A stretch of DNA of 64,000 nucleotides from Paramecium sonneborni (lineage: Eukaryota; Ciliophora; Oligohymenophorea; Peniculida; Parameciidae), in the NCBI GenBank assembly GCA_905182985.1, contig CAJJDN010000117.1, forward strand, positions 125,538-189,537. The letters run 5' to 3'. Positions within the stretch are counted from its first letter, which is position 1; each line of letters starts with the position of its first letter. The notes beneath the pieces are model-generated. The model saw only the letters and a list, made by a program, of their open reading frames with translations. It made no database searches and was not told the DNA's origin. A program made the position numbers and the translations under genes. Shown one piece after another: positions 13,425 through 25,515 of this stretch.

Positions 13425-14551
13425 ATGTAATATAATAGATTAGGAAATACAGGTTTACTTGTTTCTTGTCTGGGATTTGGTAATATGGTAAACTTTTAAC
13501 CATAGGATGAGGAGATGAATATAGCAATAATAAAAAGAGCATATGAGGCAGGAATAAATTTTTTTGATACTGCAGAATTGTATGAGATTAATTAAGTTTG
13601 ATTAGTTATGAATATGGAGAAGCAGAAAAATAATTAGGCAGATCGATAAAAATTTTAAAGTTGCCAAGAGAGAAATTAGTGATAACGACGAAAGTGTTCA
13701 TAAATTAGAGTCCAGGAGGTTTAGATAGTTTTAATAAGTTTTGATAGGATTGAATGTTAATAGAATGTGTACTCTAAATAGGAAGCATATTATAGAGGCA
13801 GTAAATAGAAGTTTATAGAATTTATAATTGGATTATGTGGATATAATATATGCACATTAATTTGATACAGAGACTTCAACTGAGGAAATAGTGAGAGGAT
13901 TCAATTAAATAATAGAAGATGGAAAAGCATTTTATTGGGCAACAAGCAATTGGAATTCTGGATAGATTTAGGAAGCAATAAATTATGCAGATTTACATGG
14001 ATTAATAAGGCCAATAGCAGAATAAGGAGAGTATCATATGTTATAAAGAAAATAATTTGAATATGATTTAGTAGGTTTATATGAGAAATATAATTATGGA
14101 ACTACAATTTATAGTCCTTTATGCGGAGGATTTCTGACAGGGAAATATTTGGATGGAATACCAGATGATAGTAGATGTGCAAAAGATAATGGATGGATGA
14201 CAAAAGAAAGAGCTTAGAATAGATGGTTGTTAAAATATAGTAATTAATATAATTTATACAGTAAAAAATCCAAAGAATTTAGAAGGTGTGAAGAGAATAG
14301 TTGAATTATCTAAAGAATTAAATGTAACACCAGCTTAATTAGTTTTGGCTTGGACTATAAGAAATAAGGATATTAATGTTGCTATAACAGGAGCAAGAAA
14401 TGTTACTCAATTAGAAGAATCTTTAGGAAGTTTAGAGTTACTTTAAAAATTTGATGAAAAACTAGATGAGAAATTAGAAATTATTTTTGAAAATGCTCCT
14501 AAATAAGATTTAAATTATAGAACATTTTAATAAAATAAAAAGAGAAGATGA
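13425..14551 (+). CDS. Voltage-gated K+ channel beta subunit-like aldo-keto reductase
   Basis: Introns of 26, 26 and 22 nt leave 351 codons exactly. The sequence follows the Kv-beta/AKR6 subfamily: RLGNTGLLVSCLGFGNMV at the start; AGINFFDTAEFYEYGEAE with the catalytic Asp and Tyr; VITTKVF with the catalytic Lys; LDYVDIIYAHQFD; WATSNWNSGQI; EQGEYHMLQRKQFE; YSPLCGGFLTGKYLDG; and AITGARNVTQLEE near the end. Kv-beta proteins bind NADPH and sit on the cytoplasmic side of Shaker-type K+ channels, while keeping slow reductase activity. Ciliates have many K+ channels, so the role fits, but a soluble reductase cannot be excluded. Confidence 0.88.
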
Positions 14552-14599
14552 CATATTCATTTTTATTATTATTATAAATTAGATCATTATTAATTTGTT

Positions 14600-15512
14600 A
14601 TGGCATTTGCATTCAAAATAGTAGACAACATCACTTTGAGACTATTAAAATATTTCGATCATCCATTTAAATTTCTAGTAAAAATGATAAACGACAATAT
14701 GAAAATAAGTGTCAAATAATTATTATATTTAAGATGAATTATTTGCATTAACATCATTATAAGATTAAGAAAATCTTAATCTAGTTGAGCCTATTTTCAA
14801 GTTAATAAACTTATTCTGATATTAATAATTAAAGTTAAGAATAAGTAAGTTTTTAATTATGAATTAATTTTACCAAAAAAAAAATCTAATAAGATTAAAC
14901 TGCTTTATACAGAAAATAGTAGAAACATTATGATCAATAATGATGCTTAAAATAAATTAGATACTAACATATGTTGATTTTAATACATAATATTTATATA
15001 TAGCATAAAAATTATTTCTTATTTTAAGAGTAGAAGGAATATCTATCATTTAATTAAGGTATTTTATAACAATATCTTCGTACTTAAGACCAAAATCTAA
15101 TTTAATCTAAACTAAGTAGAATTTCTAAAAAAAAAAAATTAAAAATATTCTCGAAGCTCAACTAAAAAAAGTTCTCTCACTTAGTTCTAATTTAAATTAT
15201 TGAAAAATTTGCAGCAAAATTGACTAAAATGTTTATCCTAGTTTTTTTTGCAAAATTGATTTCTTTATTATTAGAAAGATTGGATGAATTAGAATTTAAT
15301 CATAAAACATAATCTAACTAAATTGAATGAAGATTGAAAAAATGAAAAAAAAACTTTGAAACCTAATAAAATCAATGAATAAGAAGATTAAGAATATACT
15401 AATTAAAAAGTTTGTAGGTAAATAAATTTATATTAGATTTCTGGATTATCTGAAGTAGACATTTTTAAAAGATTAATAGAATAGATTAATTAAAAACAAT
15501 CTGAATGATTGA
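14600..15512 (+). CDS. Uncertain multi-intron hypothetical gene
   Basis: Coding-like stretches follow each other in changing frames. An ATG at 14600 opens with MAFAFKIVDNITLRLLKYF; a 25-nt intron near 14709 joins to ELFALTSLQDQENLNLVEP; a further stretch lies at 14830-15180; and a last exon ends with FLKDQQNRLIKNNLND and TGA at 15510-15512. Not every intron could be placed. Possible readings are a real gene with six or more introns, a decaying gene, or random open frames. The last exon overlaps the start of the duplicated segment, so its tail is repeated at 16663-16751. No family is recognised. Confidence 0.3.
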
Positions 15513-15604
15513 TAAATACATAATATACATTTTATACTTATTTAAATTAAGATTTATTAAGTGCCTCTAAGTTAGAAATAATTCTAAAATAAAAATAATA
15601 GAAA

Positions 15605-16229
15605 ATGTATAATTATCAATAATAAACAGGTCCAGGAAGATTGATTTTCAATAATCTCAGACCTTTGGCTGCTGTCAAGATTTTGGAGCAAACAAAATAA
15701 AAATCGATAATATATCCTTTAAGAAAACCCAAGCCACCTCCTCCTTAAAACCCAATGTTTAGAAATCAACCTTCAAAAGGAGAATTGTTTTTTGATCCTA
15801 TCAATCATGAAGGAGGATAACCTTTATGCACTTTGTCTATGGCAGATTATAAAGAAGATGGAACTTGTCCAAATTGCAATAAAAAATGTAATAGTTGGTA
15901 TAATTTTATAAGTCAACATAAATTAATGGTATTATGACCTCACTCTGGCCATGATTATAATGCAATTCAGAAACAATTAAAACAAAAGAGACATAATAGA
16001 ATGTGTCAAATATTATGATGATGGAGAATATGAAATACTCTATACTGACTATCAAGAAGCAATAGAGACTGATCAATATTTGAACAATGATCCAATTATT
16101 GATGAATTGATTAATGTCTAAAGAGAAATCTTATAAAGAGTTGGAAACAATCAGAACGTCATTCTAGAACAAAGCCCAGATCTTATTGAGAATTTTACAA
16201 AAATCATTGAGAGTGCTTTATAATAATGA
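15605..16229 (+). CDS. Hypothetical protein with a CxxC zinc-like motif, copy 1
   Basis: ATG at 15605 to TGA at 16227-16229. A 25-nt GTA...AAG intron within the codons after CPNCNKK leaves 200 codons exactly and joins two frames neatly. The N-terminus is Gln- and Pro-rich with a KPKPPPPQNP stretch. The middle has CTLSMADYKEDGTCPNCNKK, a likely half zinc site. The C-terminus is helical and acidic (YYDDGEYEILYTDYQEA and later). I do not recognise the family. The second half is conserved in style but not in any motif I know. Identical to the copy at 16844-17468. Confidence 0.65.
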
Positions 16230-16661
16230 TACACATTACCCGAAATCAATTAAATTTATCAAACATTATCCTCCTTCAGAATTCTATAAGTTTAATTTAT
16301 GATTTTTATTTAAAGATTTTTATTCTTATACTTCATTCTCTTTCATTTGATTCCTTTTACTCTCCGAATCAAAAGTCAATTTATTTTAAAAAAGTATCAT
16401 TATTTTATACAATTTTCTTTTTGCTTTTTAATTAAAATATTTTTATACTCAATCATCAATCTTAAATAATATTTTAAAAGTCTTATGAACAACAATAACC
16501 AAAACACATTATTGATTTTATAGAGACTTAGATATTGTAATTTAAAGTTCTTAATTGTCTTTTCAAATATCTTTCTAGATATAAAAGTATAAAAATAATT
16601 TGTTGAATAATCCCAAAATTAGATTAGTTCTTGGTTAAATAATGCGTATGTGAATATTGAT
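16230..16661. other. 3' flank of the zinc-motif gene, copy 1
   Basis: No convincing gene. A frame at 16226-16435 starts inside the end of the preceding gene and is hydrophobic and low in complexity; I take it as chance. Confidence 0.4.
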
Positions 16662-16662
16662 N
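16662..16662. other. Single N, probable contig join
   Basis: The only non-ACGT base. It lies exactly at the junction of two identical 1238-base segments. Confidence 0.85.
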
Positions 16663-17900
16663 AAATTTATATTAGATTTCTGGATTATCTGAAGTAGACA
16701 TTTTTAAAAGATTAATAGAATAGATTAATTAAAAACAATCTGAATGATTGATAAATACATAATATACATTTTATACTTATTTAAATTAAGATTTATTAAG
16801 TGCCTCTAAGTTAGAAATAATTCTAAAATAAAAATAATAGAAAATGTATAATTATCAATAATAAACAGGTCCAGGAAGATTGATTTTCAATAATCTCAGA
16901 CCTTTGGCTGCTGTCAAGATTTTGGAGCAAACAAAATAAAAATCGATAATATATCCTTTAAGAAAACCCAAGCCACCTCCTCCTTAAAACCCAATGTTTA
17001 GAAATCAACCTTCAAAAGGAGAATTGTTTTTTGATCCTATCAATCATGAAGGAGGATAACCTTTATGCACTTTGTCTATGGCAGATTATAAAGAAGATGG
17101 AACTTGTCCAAATTGCAATAAAAAATGTAATAGTTGGTATAATTTTATAAGTCAACATAAATTAATGGTATTATGACCTCACTCTGGCCATGATTATAAT
17201 GCAATTCAGAAACAATTAAAACAAAAGAGACATAATAGAATGTGTCAAATATTATGATGATGGAGAATATGAAATACTCTATACTGACTATCAAGAAGCA
17301 ATAGAGACTGATCAATATTTGAACAATGATCCAATTATTGATGAATTGATTAATGTCTAAAGAGAAATCTTATAAAGAGTTGGAAACAATCAGAACGTCA
17401 TTCTAGAACAAAGCCCAGATCTTATTGAGAATTTTACAAAAATCATTGAGAGTGCTTTATAATAATGATACACATTACCCGAAATCAATTAAATTTATCA
17501 AACATTATCCTCCTTCAGAATTCTATAAGTTTAATTTATGATTTTTATTTAAAGATTTTTATTCTTATACTTCATTCTCTTTCATTTGATTCCTTTTACT
17601 CTCCGAATCAAAAGTCAATTTATTTTAAAAAAGTATCATTATTTTATACAATTTTCTTTTTGCTTTTTAATTAAAATATTTTTATACTCAATCATCAATC
17701 TTAAATAATATTTTAAAAGTCTTATGAACAACAATAACCAAAACACATTATTGATTTTATAGAGACTTAGATATTGTAATTTAAAGTTCTTAATTGTCTT
17801 TTCAAATATCTTTCTAGATATAAAAGTATAAAAATAATTTGTTGAATAATCCCAAAATTAGATTAGTTCTTGGTTAAATAATGCGTATGTGAATATTGAT
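16663..17900. repeat. Second copy of 1.24-kb direct duplication
   Basis: Repeats 15424-16661 at an offset of 1239. After position 17900 the sequence runs on into unique DNA and the carrier gene; before 15424 the first copy joins unique DNA of the uncertain gene. This is what two overlapping contigs would give if joined end to end without merging the overlap. Confidence 0.9.
16844..17468 (+). CDS. Hypothetical protein with a CxxC zinc-like motif, copy 2
   Basis: Same sequence, intron and 200 codons as 15605-16229, shifted by 1239 bases. If the duplication is an assembly error this is not a second gene. Confidence 0.55.
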
Positions 17901-17966
17901 ATTTACTTATATTTGTAATTTATACTGTAGAACTTTTAAGAATTATTTAATATAAACAAATTAGAT
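17469..17966. other. Spacer before the carrier gene
   Basis: The first part is the copied 3' flank; bases 17901-17966 are unique and form the immediate 5' side of the carrier gene. No gene seen. Confidence 0.4.
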
Positions 17967-18995
17967 ATGCCGACATTCTTTGAATTAGTATCCCCTTTTT
18001 TGATTGGAGGTATCTCAGGATGCACAGCAACAACCTTTGTTTAACCAATGGATACAGTGAAAGTGCGAATTTAAGTCAGAAGTGAACTCAAAGGACAAGG
18101 CTAAGCTGTCAATGTCAGCACTTTAGAAATTGTTAGAGACATCCTCAAAACAGAAGGACCTTTCGGATTTTATAAAGGGTTCATCTTAATAATATATTAT
18201 TAGAATTGGAGCTGCATTACTCAGATAAGTCACTTATGCTACAACTCGTTTGGGATTATATAGAGCTATAGATGATCATTTCAAAAGAACCTATGACAGA
18301 AGCATGTACTTCAAGGAAAGATGCTTAGCATCATCATTTTCTGGATTTGTTGGATCAATAGTTGGAAATCCAGCTGATTTGTGTTTGGTCAGATTTCAAG
18401 CTGATACACTTTTACCTGCTGCATAAAGGAGAAACTATAAGAATGTATTTGATGCTCTCTACAGAATTGTTAGTGAAGAGGGACTTTTAACTCTCTGGAG
18501 AGGATCATTACCAACTGTCATTAGAGCTATTGCTATGAACTTAAGTAATTTAAAATTTTATATATTTTAGGTATGTTAACTACATATGATCAAATCAAAG
18601 ATATTATAGTCTCTCTTCATGGAAAAGGAAAAGAAGACTATACAGACAAACTTCTGTATATATTCTATTATTTATAATCTCTCTTAGATCATCTGCAGCA
18701 GCTGGTATAGGATGTGCTATTGCTTCCTTACCTCCTGACAATCTCAAAACAAAACTTTAAAGAATGAAAATAGATCCTGCTACAGGATAATTCCCTTATA
18801 AAAATATTGGAGATTGTTTCCTCAAAGTAATTCATTTTCAATTATAAATTCTAGACCATTTAAAGGGAAGGTGTTACAGGATTATGGGTTGGATTGCCAG
18901 TCTTTTATACAAGAGTAGGACCACATGCTATGATTACTCTTTTAGTCTAAGATACATTGACATAAATGTGGAATCCTCCAAAGAAAAAAAATTGA
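17967..18995 (+). CDS. SLC25A11: Mitochondrial carrier, 2-oxoglutarate/malate (SLC25A11) type
   Basis: Introns of 25, 26, 32 and 28 nt leave 306 codons exactly, the usual length of the family. Three repeats of about 100 residues carry the carrier signature: PMDTVKVRIQ in repeat 1, NPADLCLVRFQAD in repeat 2, and PPDNLKTKLQRM in repeat 3. The central motif VTYATTRLGLYRAIDD, the ALYRIVSEEGLLTLWRGSLP stretch and the ending GPHAMITLL point to the oxoglutarate or dicarboxylate subfamily. It would exchange malate and 2-oxoglutarate across the mitochondrial inner membrane. The third repeat has Asn in place of the usual Val or Leu next to the first acidic residue. The dicarboxylate carrier is the main alternative. 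Confidence 0.88.
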
Positions 18996-19056
18996 TATTC
19001 ATCTAATAATTATACAATTCATCACAATTCTTAATCAATTCATATATTAATTATAA

Positions 19057-22000
19057 TCATTCTCTTATTATTTCATTTTTTTCTTCTTCTTCTTCTATCA
19101 CCTCAAAAAATTCCTTCACTTCTAACTTATCCAATTTATTCTTAATATAAAGCCATGATGTAATTATTACTATAAATACAACAAATCCCAAAGATATCAT
19201 TACGAATAATAAGTTTGCCTAAATTAATCATTTAACCATTATTACCTATCCTGATATATTATATATATTGGCTTGAAAACTTACCCATTTTCCAAAATCA
19301 TTTGAAGCATTGAATGTTATATTTTAGGTTTAAAATTCCTTATCTTTTACTTTAATTGCCAAATATCTCGATAAAATCAAAGAACTTATACAAGATCCAT
19401 CTTATAAAATGATTCTATATGAAAACTCATCGTTTTTCCTTTTAAAATGCAAAAAATCAAATAGACTAAAATATTACTAAGCAAATTACATTTAATTTGT
19501 TGATTGAATTTTATATCCTCCTAGAATCTTAATCAACTTATCTGTGCTGTTACTAAACCTATCATAAACAACCAATATCTTTTATTTATCATCTAAAGGA
19601 TTTTAATAAATTAAACCAAAGAATCCTTAAGATTCTTCAGAGACTCGAATTTTTCCATTTCCATAGAAATATCCATATTACATATAAGCTCTTATAAATT
19701 CTAAAGTAACGAGTGTATCTTTTTCTGTATTTTTAATTTTAATTTCTAATTCATAATGGTGAAAATTTTAATTAGCCACAATAATCCTGTAATATTGAAT
19801 TTAATTCTATTATCCTGCTTCAGCTACTATTAATGCTTATGGAATTATGTTAGAGGGTATGTCTACAAATCCTAATCCATAAAAAAATGATATTAAATCT
19901 GCTGAATAAGCATCATCCTAAGGATATGTATAAATAATAAATTCTACTATAAAAAATATAATCTACATGAAGAATTTGTTAACAAAAATAAAAGATAAGT
20001 TCCATTATTATAAGCTACATCAAAACTAACAAAAACTTGTCCTGTATCAGCAGTGAATTCCCTAGCATTTAAAGAATTAATCACTTTTAAAACATCACTC
20101 TAATTTTCATCAAGTGTTAAATTGAACAAATAAACATACTCAGTTACAACATCTAAAATAAATAAAATTTCGTGTAACATTCTGATGTGAGTAATTTGAT
20201 TTATTAATATTGGAGAATAAAACGGACCCATAGAAACAGGAAATGAACTTAAAAATGAAGTTATATAAAATTAAGCTGAAGAAGTAGCATTACAAACTGA
20301 AACCACTATTTTTGTTTTCGTCTCCCATGTATTAGCAGTTATTGATGTACATTTTGTAGACTATTCTGTTAAAGGCAAAGGAATAAAATATTTGACTAAT
20401 CCAAAATTATCAATTGCTATAATACTCTGTTCTTATTATATTAGTACATAATCATTGGTGTGTTTTATTTAAGTAGTATTTGGAATGGATGTTAAATATT
20501 AGTCATAATTAATATTATTTATAAGTTCCAATTCTTTATTGCATTAAAAACATTTAATCGACCATTCACTTACACTTCCCATAATGTAATCATTAAATCT
20601 ATCTAATTTAATGTATTCCTGACTTTAATTACTATAATTTATTTTTTAAGTCTCAGTGATTAACAATGAAAGATTATATTGTTTTTCTGCTGTTTTCACA
20701 GTTACATTAACATCCATTAATTTTGCATAACTTGTAAATCCTTAGAAAAGCACTTTAATTACTTTTGATTAAGAAGACCTGAATTACAAATTTACAGAAC
20801 TGTATAGTTTTTAAGCTTCAAACAATTGAACCAAAAATACTTCATCATCTTATTTTTGAATAATACTAAAATCTAGATTATTTATTTTGGAAAAGTATGT
20901 ATGAAAAGTTGAAATTTAAGGTTCATCCACTTTGTAAATGATAATAACATCAGTATAATTTGAATCTTTTCCTTGCAAATAGAAATAGTTTTAAGAAAAT
21001 GCTACTTATGAATTTCCTGTATTTGTGATAGTAAAATCATAAAAAGGCAGCACTTTTTCATTATAATAAAAGTTTTATTAAACAAGATTAATGATAATAA
21101 TCTTAGTGTATTAAAGTGTTATTATTCGATTTCTAATCACTTATAATACTGTGTCAAATTATTAATTAAATTAGACGAATGCAATTAATTAGGTTTATTG
21201 AAATCGCATTAAATCTGGATCAATAATAATTAATCCTTAATTTGTAGAAATATAGAGATTGTAAATATTGATATTAGTTTTAACATTAAAAATATTGATA
21301 GACTTTTTAGCATTAATAAGTTATTCTAATTCAAGAGAATTAATCTCGAAAACCTTTTCTAGAACACAAGTCATAGTTTATTTATAATTAGGTAAAAAAA
21401 TCTAAATAAAAAATATTTATACCTGAATTTTATTATTCTCTAATTCAACTAAATATTTTTGAAGATGTAATTTAATAGTTTCTATATTATTTAAGGAAGT
21501 AATATAACAATTCGAAGTTATAAACTTATTATTATATTCAATATAAAGATCTGCTCTTTTTTCATGTCTAATTACAAAACATTCAGTTTAACATGAAAGG
21601 CCTGTAATAACTTATAATATTTGAAGGGAAAGTGTAATGCTTTGTTTGAAATTACAATTAATCTCTCTTGCACCTTCATTAATGATGCAATAAAATATTT
21701 AAAGAAGGAAATCTTTCCATTAGATTAATTATATATATTGATTTTCTAGTGCAATTTGAAAGGCACGAGTGAAAATAATTTAAGTAATATCCATAGTTTA
21801 TGCATAGAAGATTTTGTATTGTTCTTTAAATTTAATTCTCTCAAAATCATTCTCATTTGAATTCTCATCAGATTAATTATATAAATAATAATCTACATTG
21901 GGTCCGATCACAAAATTATTCAAGTATAAGTTATTAATACTTTTATTTAAAACAACAACAGAGTATTCTAACTATTATTTGTCATAAACATCTTAACTTC

Positions 22001-23428
22001 CTTCCTCCAATTTCATTACATAAAAAGTAAAATTACAAAACGATTCTAATTCATATGATGGAAATGCAGCTGTGATTTCAACAATTTCTTAAAAACATAA
22101 ATCATCATCAATAGTTAAATATGAAACTCGAGGAGTTATAATTGATATTGAATGATTGTTTATTACATATGCATTATCTAAATTAATAATATTTATTTTA
22201 TACTATTTAAACTATCAAAATAAAATAATTCCTTATGTGAATTAATTTCTATTGTTTAATATAAGTTAGAAGTTGTATCATCCATTTAAGAATAAATTTC
22301 TATCAAGTACTTCTTTGTATTATTGTTTTTATGTCCAATAATAAAACTATATTTATCATTATGGAATATTTATTAAAATGTCATATTTTTTTACAATTTA
22401 TACATTTGAATAATTTTATAAGTTTCGTCATCAAATAAATAAGCTTTAAAGATATCTGATGTAAAAGTGGATCCTAGAAGTATACTATGATATCCATTTT
22501 ATTCTATGTAAACACTAAAAACATCAAAGACATTTGCCATTTTCCAACAATATTAATTGTTTTGACTTTTTACATAACATAATCCAAGTTCTTTAGATAA
22601 AAAATAAATAGCTGAATTATAAATCAAAAAAGCATAAATATTCAATGATTCTAGTTTATATAGTAATTTGTCTATCATGGTAGATTTAGTAAATTCTTTA
22701 GATGTTATATTTATAGAATACATGTCTATTCGACTATTATTATAATATAGATTGATCATTTTATAAAAACTAACAAGTTCTTCGTTATTTGAATTAATCA
22801 GTCCTGCTCTATAAATTATGATATCATTTACTAAATAGGACCCAATTCATCATTTTATAAAAAATAGATTTAGGTCTACTCTGAAGTTGCATTAATCAAA
22901 TATATAGCTGATTGCTATTTGAAATTATGTTAGCATTCAATTAAGCTCAGATTTAATCTCATACATAAAACATTTTAACAATAGAAGTTCTATCACATAA
23001 GTTAATTAAGCTTTACTTGTTCTATTGAAAATTTAGTTTGATAAATGAGCTTTGAAATATTATCAGTGAAATTGTAAAACATTATTGTCACTTATTTTTT
23101 AACAACATACATTTACACAGTTTGTCCAAACTCTATAAAAATAATAATAAATTTCTTTTTTATTACAAATTCCACTCTTAGGATCATAACATAAACTATA
23201 TTCTGAATAATCTGATTCGTATTCCTTGGATAAAGTTATGTTTTTAAAATTAAATTTATTCTCTATACATTTATTTGATGATGAATATTGAAGTTGTTTA
23301 CCATATATGTAATTTTACAAATCTAATTTTAAAATTTCTCCAGGAGATAAATAGATTGTCTAGTCCTTATACTTCTAAAAGCATTAGCTATGTATTTAAT
23401 GGAAAAGAAGGTAGATAATAAAATACAT
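19057..23428 (-). CDS. Very large secreted-domain protein with C-terminal membrane segment
   Basis: Reverse gene. The start at 23428 gives a signal peptide (MYFIIYLLFHQIHSQC). Several 23-27-nt introns were placed near the 5' end and one near the 3' end; the middle stays open over long stretches, and about 1400 residues are expected. The body is rich in Asn, Ile, Tyr and Ser with scattered Cys, and has no motif I know. Near the C-terminus SFQANIYNISG is followed by a membrane segment (ANLLFVMISLGFVVFIVII) and an acidic cytoplasmic tail ending EEEEEKNEIIRE. It is therefore a probable type I surface or endomembrane protein. A protein of the same plan is encoded at 28523-32290. I did not resolve every intron in the middle. 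Confidence 0.7.
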
Positions 23429-23537
23429 ATGGGTTGCTTAAATAGATGCTTTTACAAAATTTAATATTATAATTGAAATTATAAACATCTAAATTTATCA
23501 ATTAATATAAAATATCTAAAATAAATAATAAATTCAA

Positions 23538-25355
23538 TCATTCTTCTTTTATAGATTTAATATATGCAACTAAGTTGATTAAAATCTCTTTTGTTTACAT
23601 TTTCTTTTTATTATTATCATTTAATTTAATCAATTCATTATAAACTTTAATGAAATTTTGATTAGCATAAACATCTAATAATTAAGTTTTTAATTGTTCT
23701 CTACTATCATAAATTAATTTAGCTTATTTTTTAATTAATCTAGGCCAATTAAGTTCATATTTCTTACCATTATTGCTTACCTTAATAGGATATTATCTAG
23801 CAATGATATGATCTAAATTTTCATCAGGATCTTCCCTATTCCAAACAACTCCATGTTTTTCTTTCATATGTTTTTTAAACCTAGGATCCACAACTAATTC
23901 TCTCATCTCAGTAATCCTATATCCAACCTTCAAATTATATAAATCCATCTTTAATGTTTTAAGTAATAATGGAAATGGTTTCTTTCTATGAACTAAATCA
24001 GTTACAAAAGTTTTGAATAAAGGATTCATACTTCTTTCTGTTACTCCATAAGTACGTCTTTCTAATGATTATTCTTCTACATCATAACCCTTCTCCATTA
24101 TGTTCAATTTCTTTTTCTCTAATTTAAATTTTATTCTATATAAAAATGTTCCTATTCTTAAAATATTTGAACCATATTTTGCATATTCCAAATCTTCTAT
24201 AAGAATATTCTGTAATAATTGCTAGATTTCTTTTCCACAAATATTCCAAATCTATTCTAAAAAATCATTAAATTCTTAATTCTCAAAAACATTTAAAAAT
24301 TATTAAGTATTTATATGAGTTGCTTAATGTAAATATTCTATATAAGATATTAATGCCCCATTAAGTTTTAAATTAAGAAAAATTGGATATTCCTTTTCAC
24401 ATAATGAATATAATTAATCATAACCAATAGCTCCTTTAGAAAATATAGTATCTTCTATTTTTAAGTGATCTAAACATGATTTTAATCTAGGTATAGCAAA
24501 CATTTTTAAAATTTCCTTTACTTAGGCTTTTATAGCAATAGATTTTCTTTTTTCACGTGTTTCTTTAAAATATAAAAATAAAAGAAGTTCTGGAACAACA
24601 ATTTCTTATTATTTCAATAACATTAAGATTACCTTTAGTACAAATTAAGGGAATTTTTCTGATTTAACTTAATCTAGACTTTCACGTTTATTTTTTAATT
24701 TTTCTTAAAATTCTCTAAAGTTTTTAACAATTTGAATAATAACATCTTTAGATTCAGAGAAATCAATTTTATTAAATTGATTTGATATTTTATCAAATAC
24801 TTCAAATTATTTTTAGTTTAATTAACTAGCAAGTTCAAATTTTTTATTTAAAAGTTTAATAGTTTACAATATAATTTCTTCATCAGATGTTTCAATTAAA
24901 CTATCATACATTTTTTAATAGAGATCTGATCTTGAATCTAAATTAAGCTTTTATAACATAGTATCTAAAATTAATAAGAAATCCTCTTTATAAACAATTT
25001 CAAATGATAATGATGAGATTTTAAGAAAAACAAATATAGCTGGTACAGGTCTTTAAAGAAATAATAATTAGATGAGATTTTTACGTATATTTTATTTTAG
25101 AGTATCCTCTCCACTTCTTAATCCATTTTTAACATTTCTTAAAATTTCTTCAGTATAATATATAGGTTCAAAAGTAGTTTTATAGACATCATTGAGCCAT
25201 GAAAGATAATTAAAATCAATATTTGCATAAAATGATTTTAATGATTAAAAATCTTATTAATAGGACACTAACATCTAATCTTTAACACTATCTATTTCTA
25301 AAAGTGAATGAAATTAAGCGAATTTTTGATGAAATTTGTTTTCTGATTTTTTCAT
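23538..25355 (-). CDS. Hypothetical 605-residue protein, intronless
   Basis: One uninterrupted exon of 606 codons from ATG at 25355 to TGA at 23538. That length without TGA, together with codon use typical of its neighbours, makes it a real gene. It is a helical, charged soluble protein (about half Lys, Glu, Leu, Ile, Asn) with no signal peptide or membrane segment. The most distinctive part, near residues 440-530, holds NPLFKTFVTDLVHRKKPFP and HMKEKHGVVWNREDPDEN. I do not recognise the family. It ends 110 bp before the start of the giant reverse gene. Confidence 0.75.
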
Positions 25356-25515
25356 TTATGTAATGAATACTAAAAATTAGAAAGCCTTTCTTAAATTAAT
25401 TGTACAAAAATTTGAATCCTATTATAATTAATTTATTCGAATAATAATAATATTTAAAATAAGGTAAATTTTTAATTTGTATTATTATATATTTGACATA
25501 ATATATTCAAATTGA

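Larger units (their letters stand above)
15424..16661. repeat. First copy of 1.24-kb direct duplication
   Basis: The sequence from AAATTTATATTAG at 15424 recurs at 16663 with an offset of exactly 1239 bases and runs to 17900. Between the copies is the single N at 16662, the only ambiguous base in the window. I saw no differences between the copies. Confidence 0.9.

Noticed and set aside
16226..16435. 69-codon hydrophobic frame, repeated at 17465
   Set aside because: It overlaps the end of the zinc-motif gene and is low in complexity; likely chance in the 3' flank.
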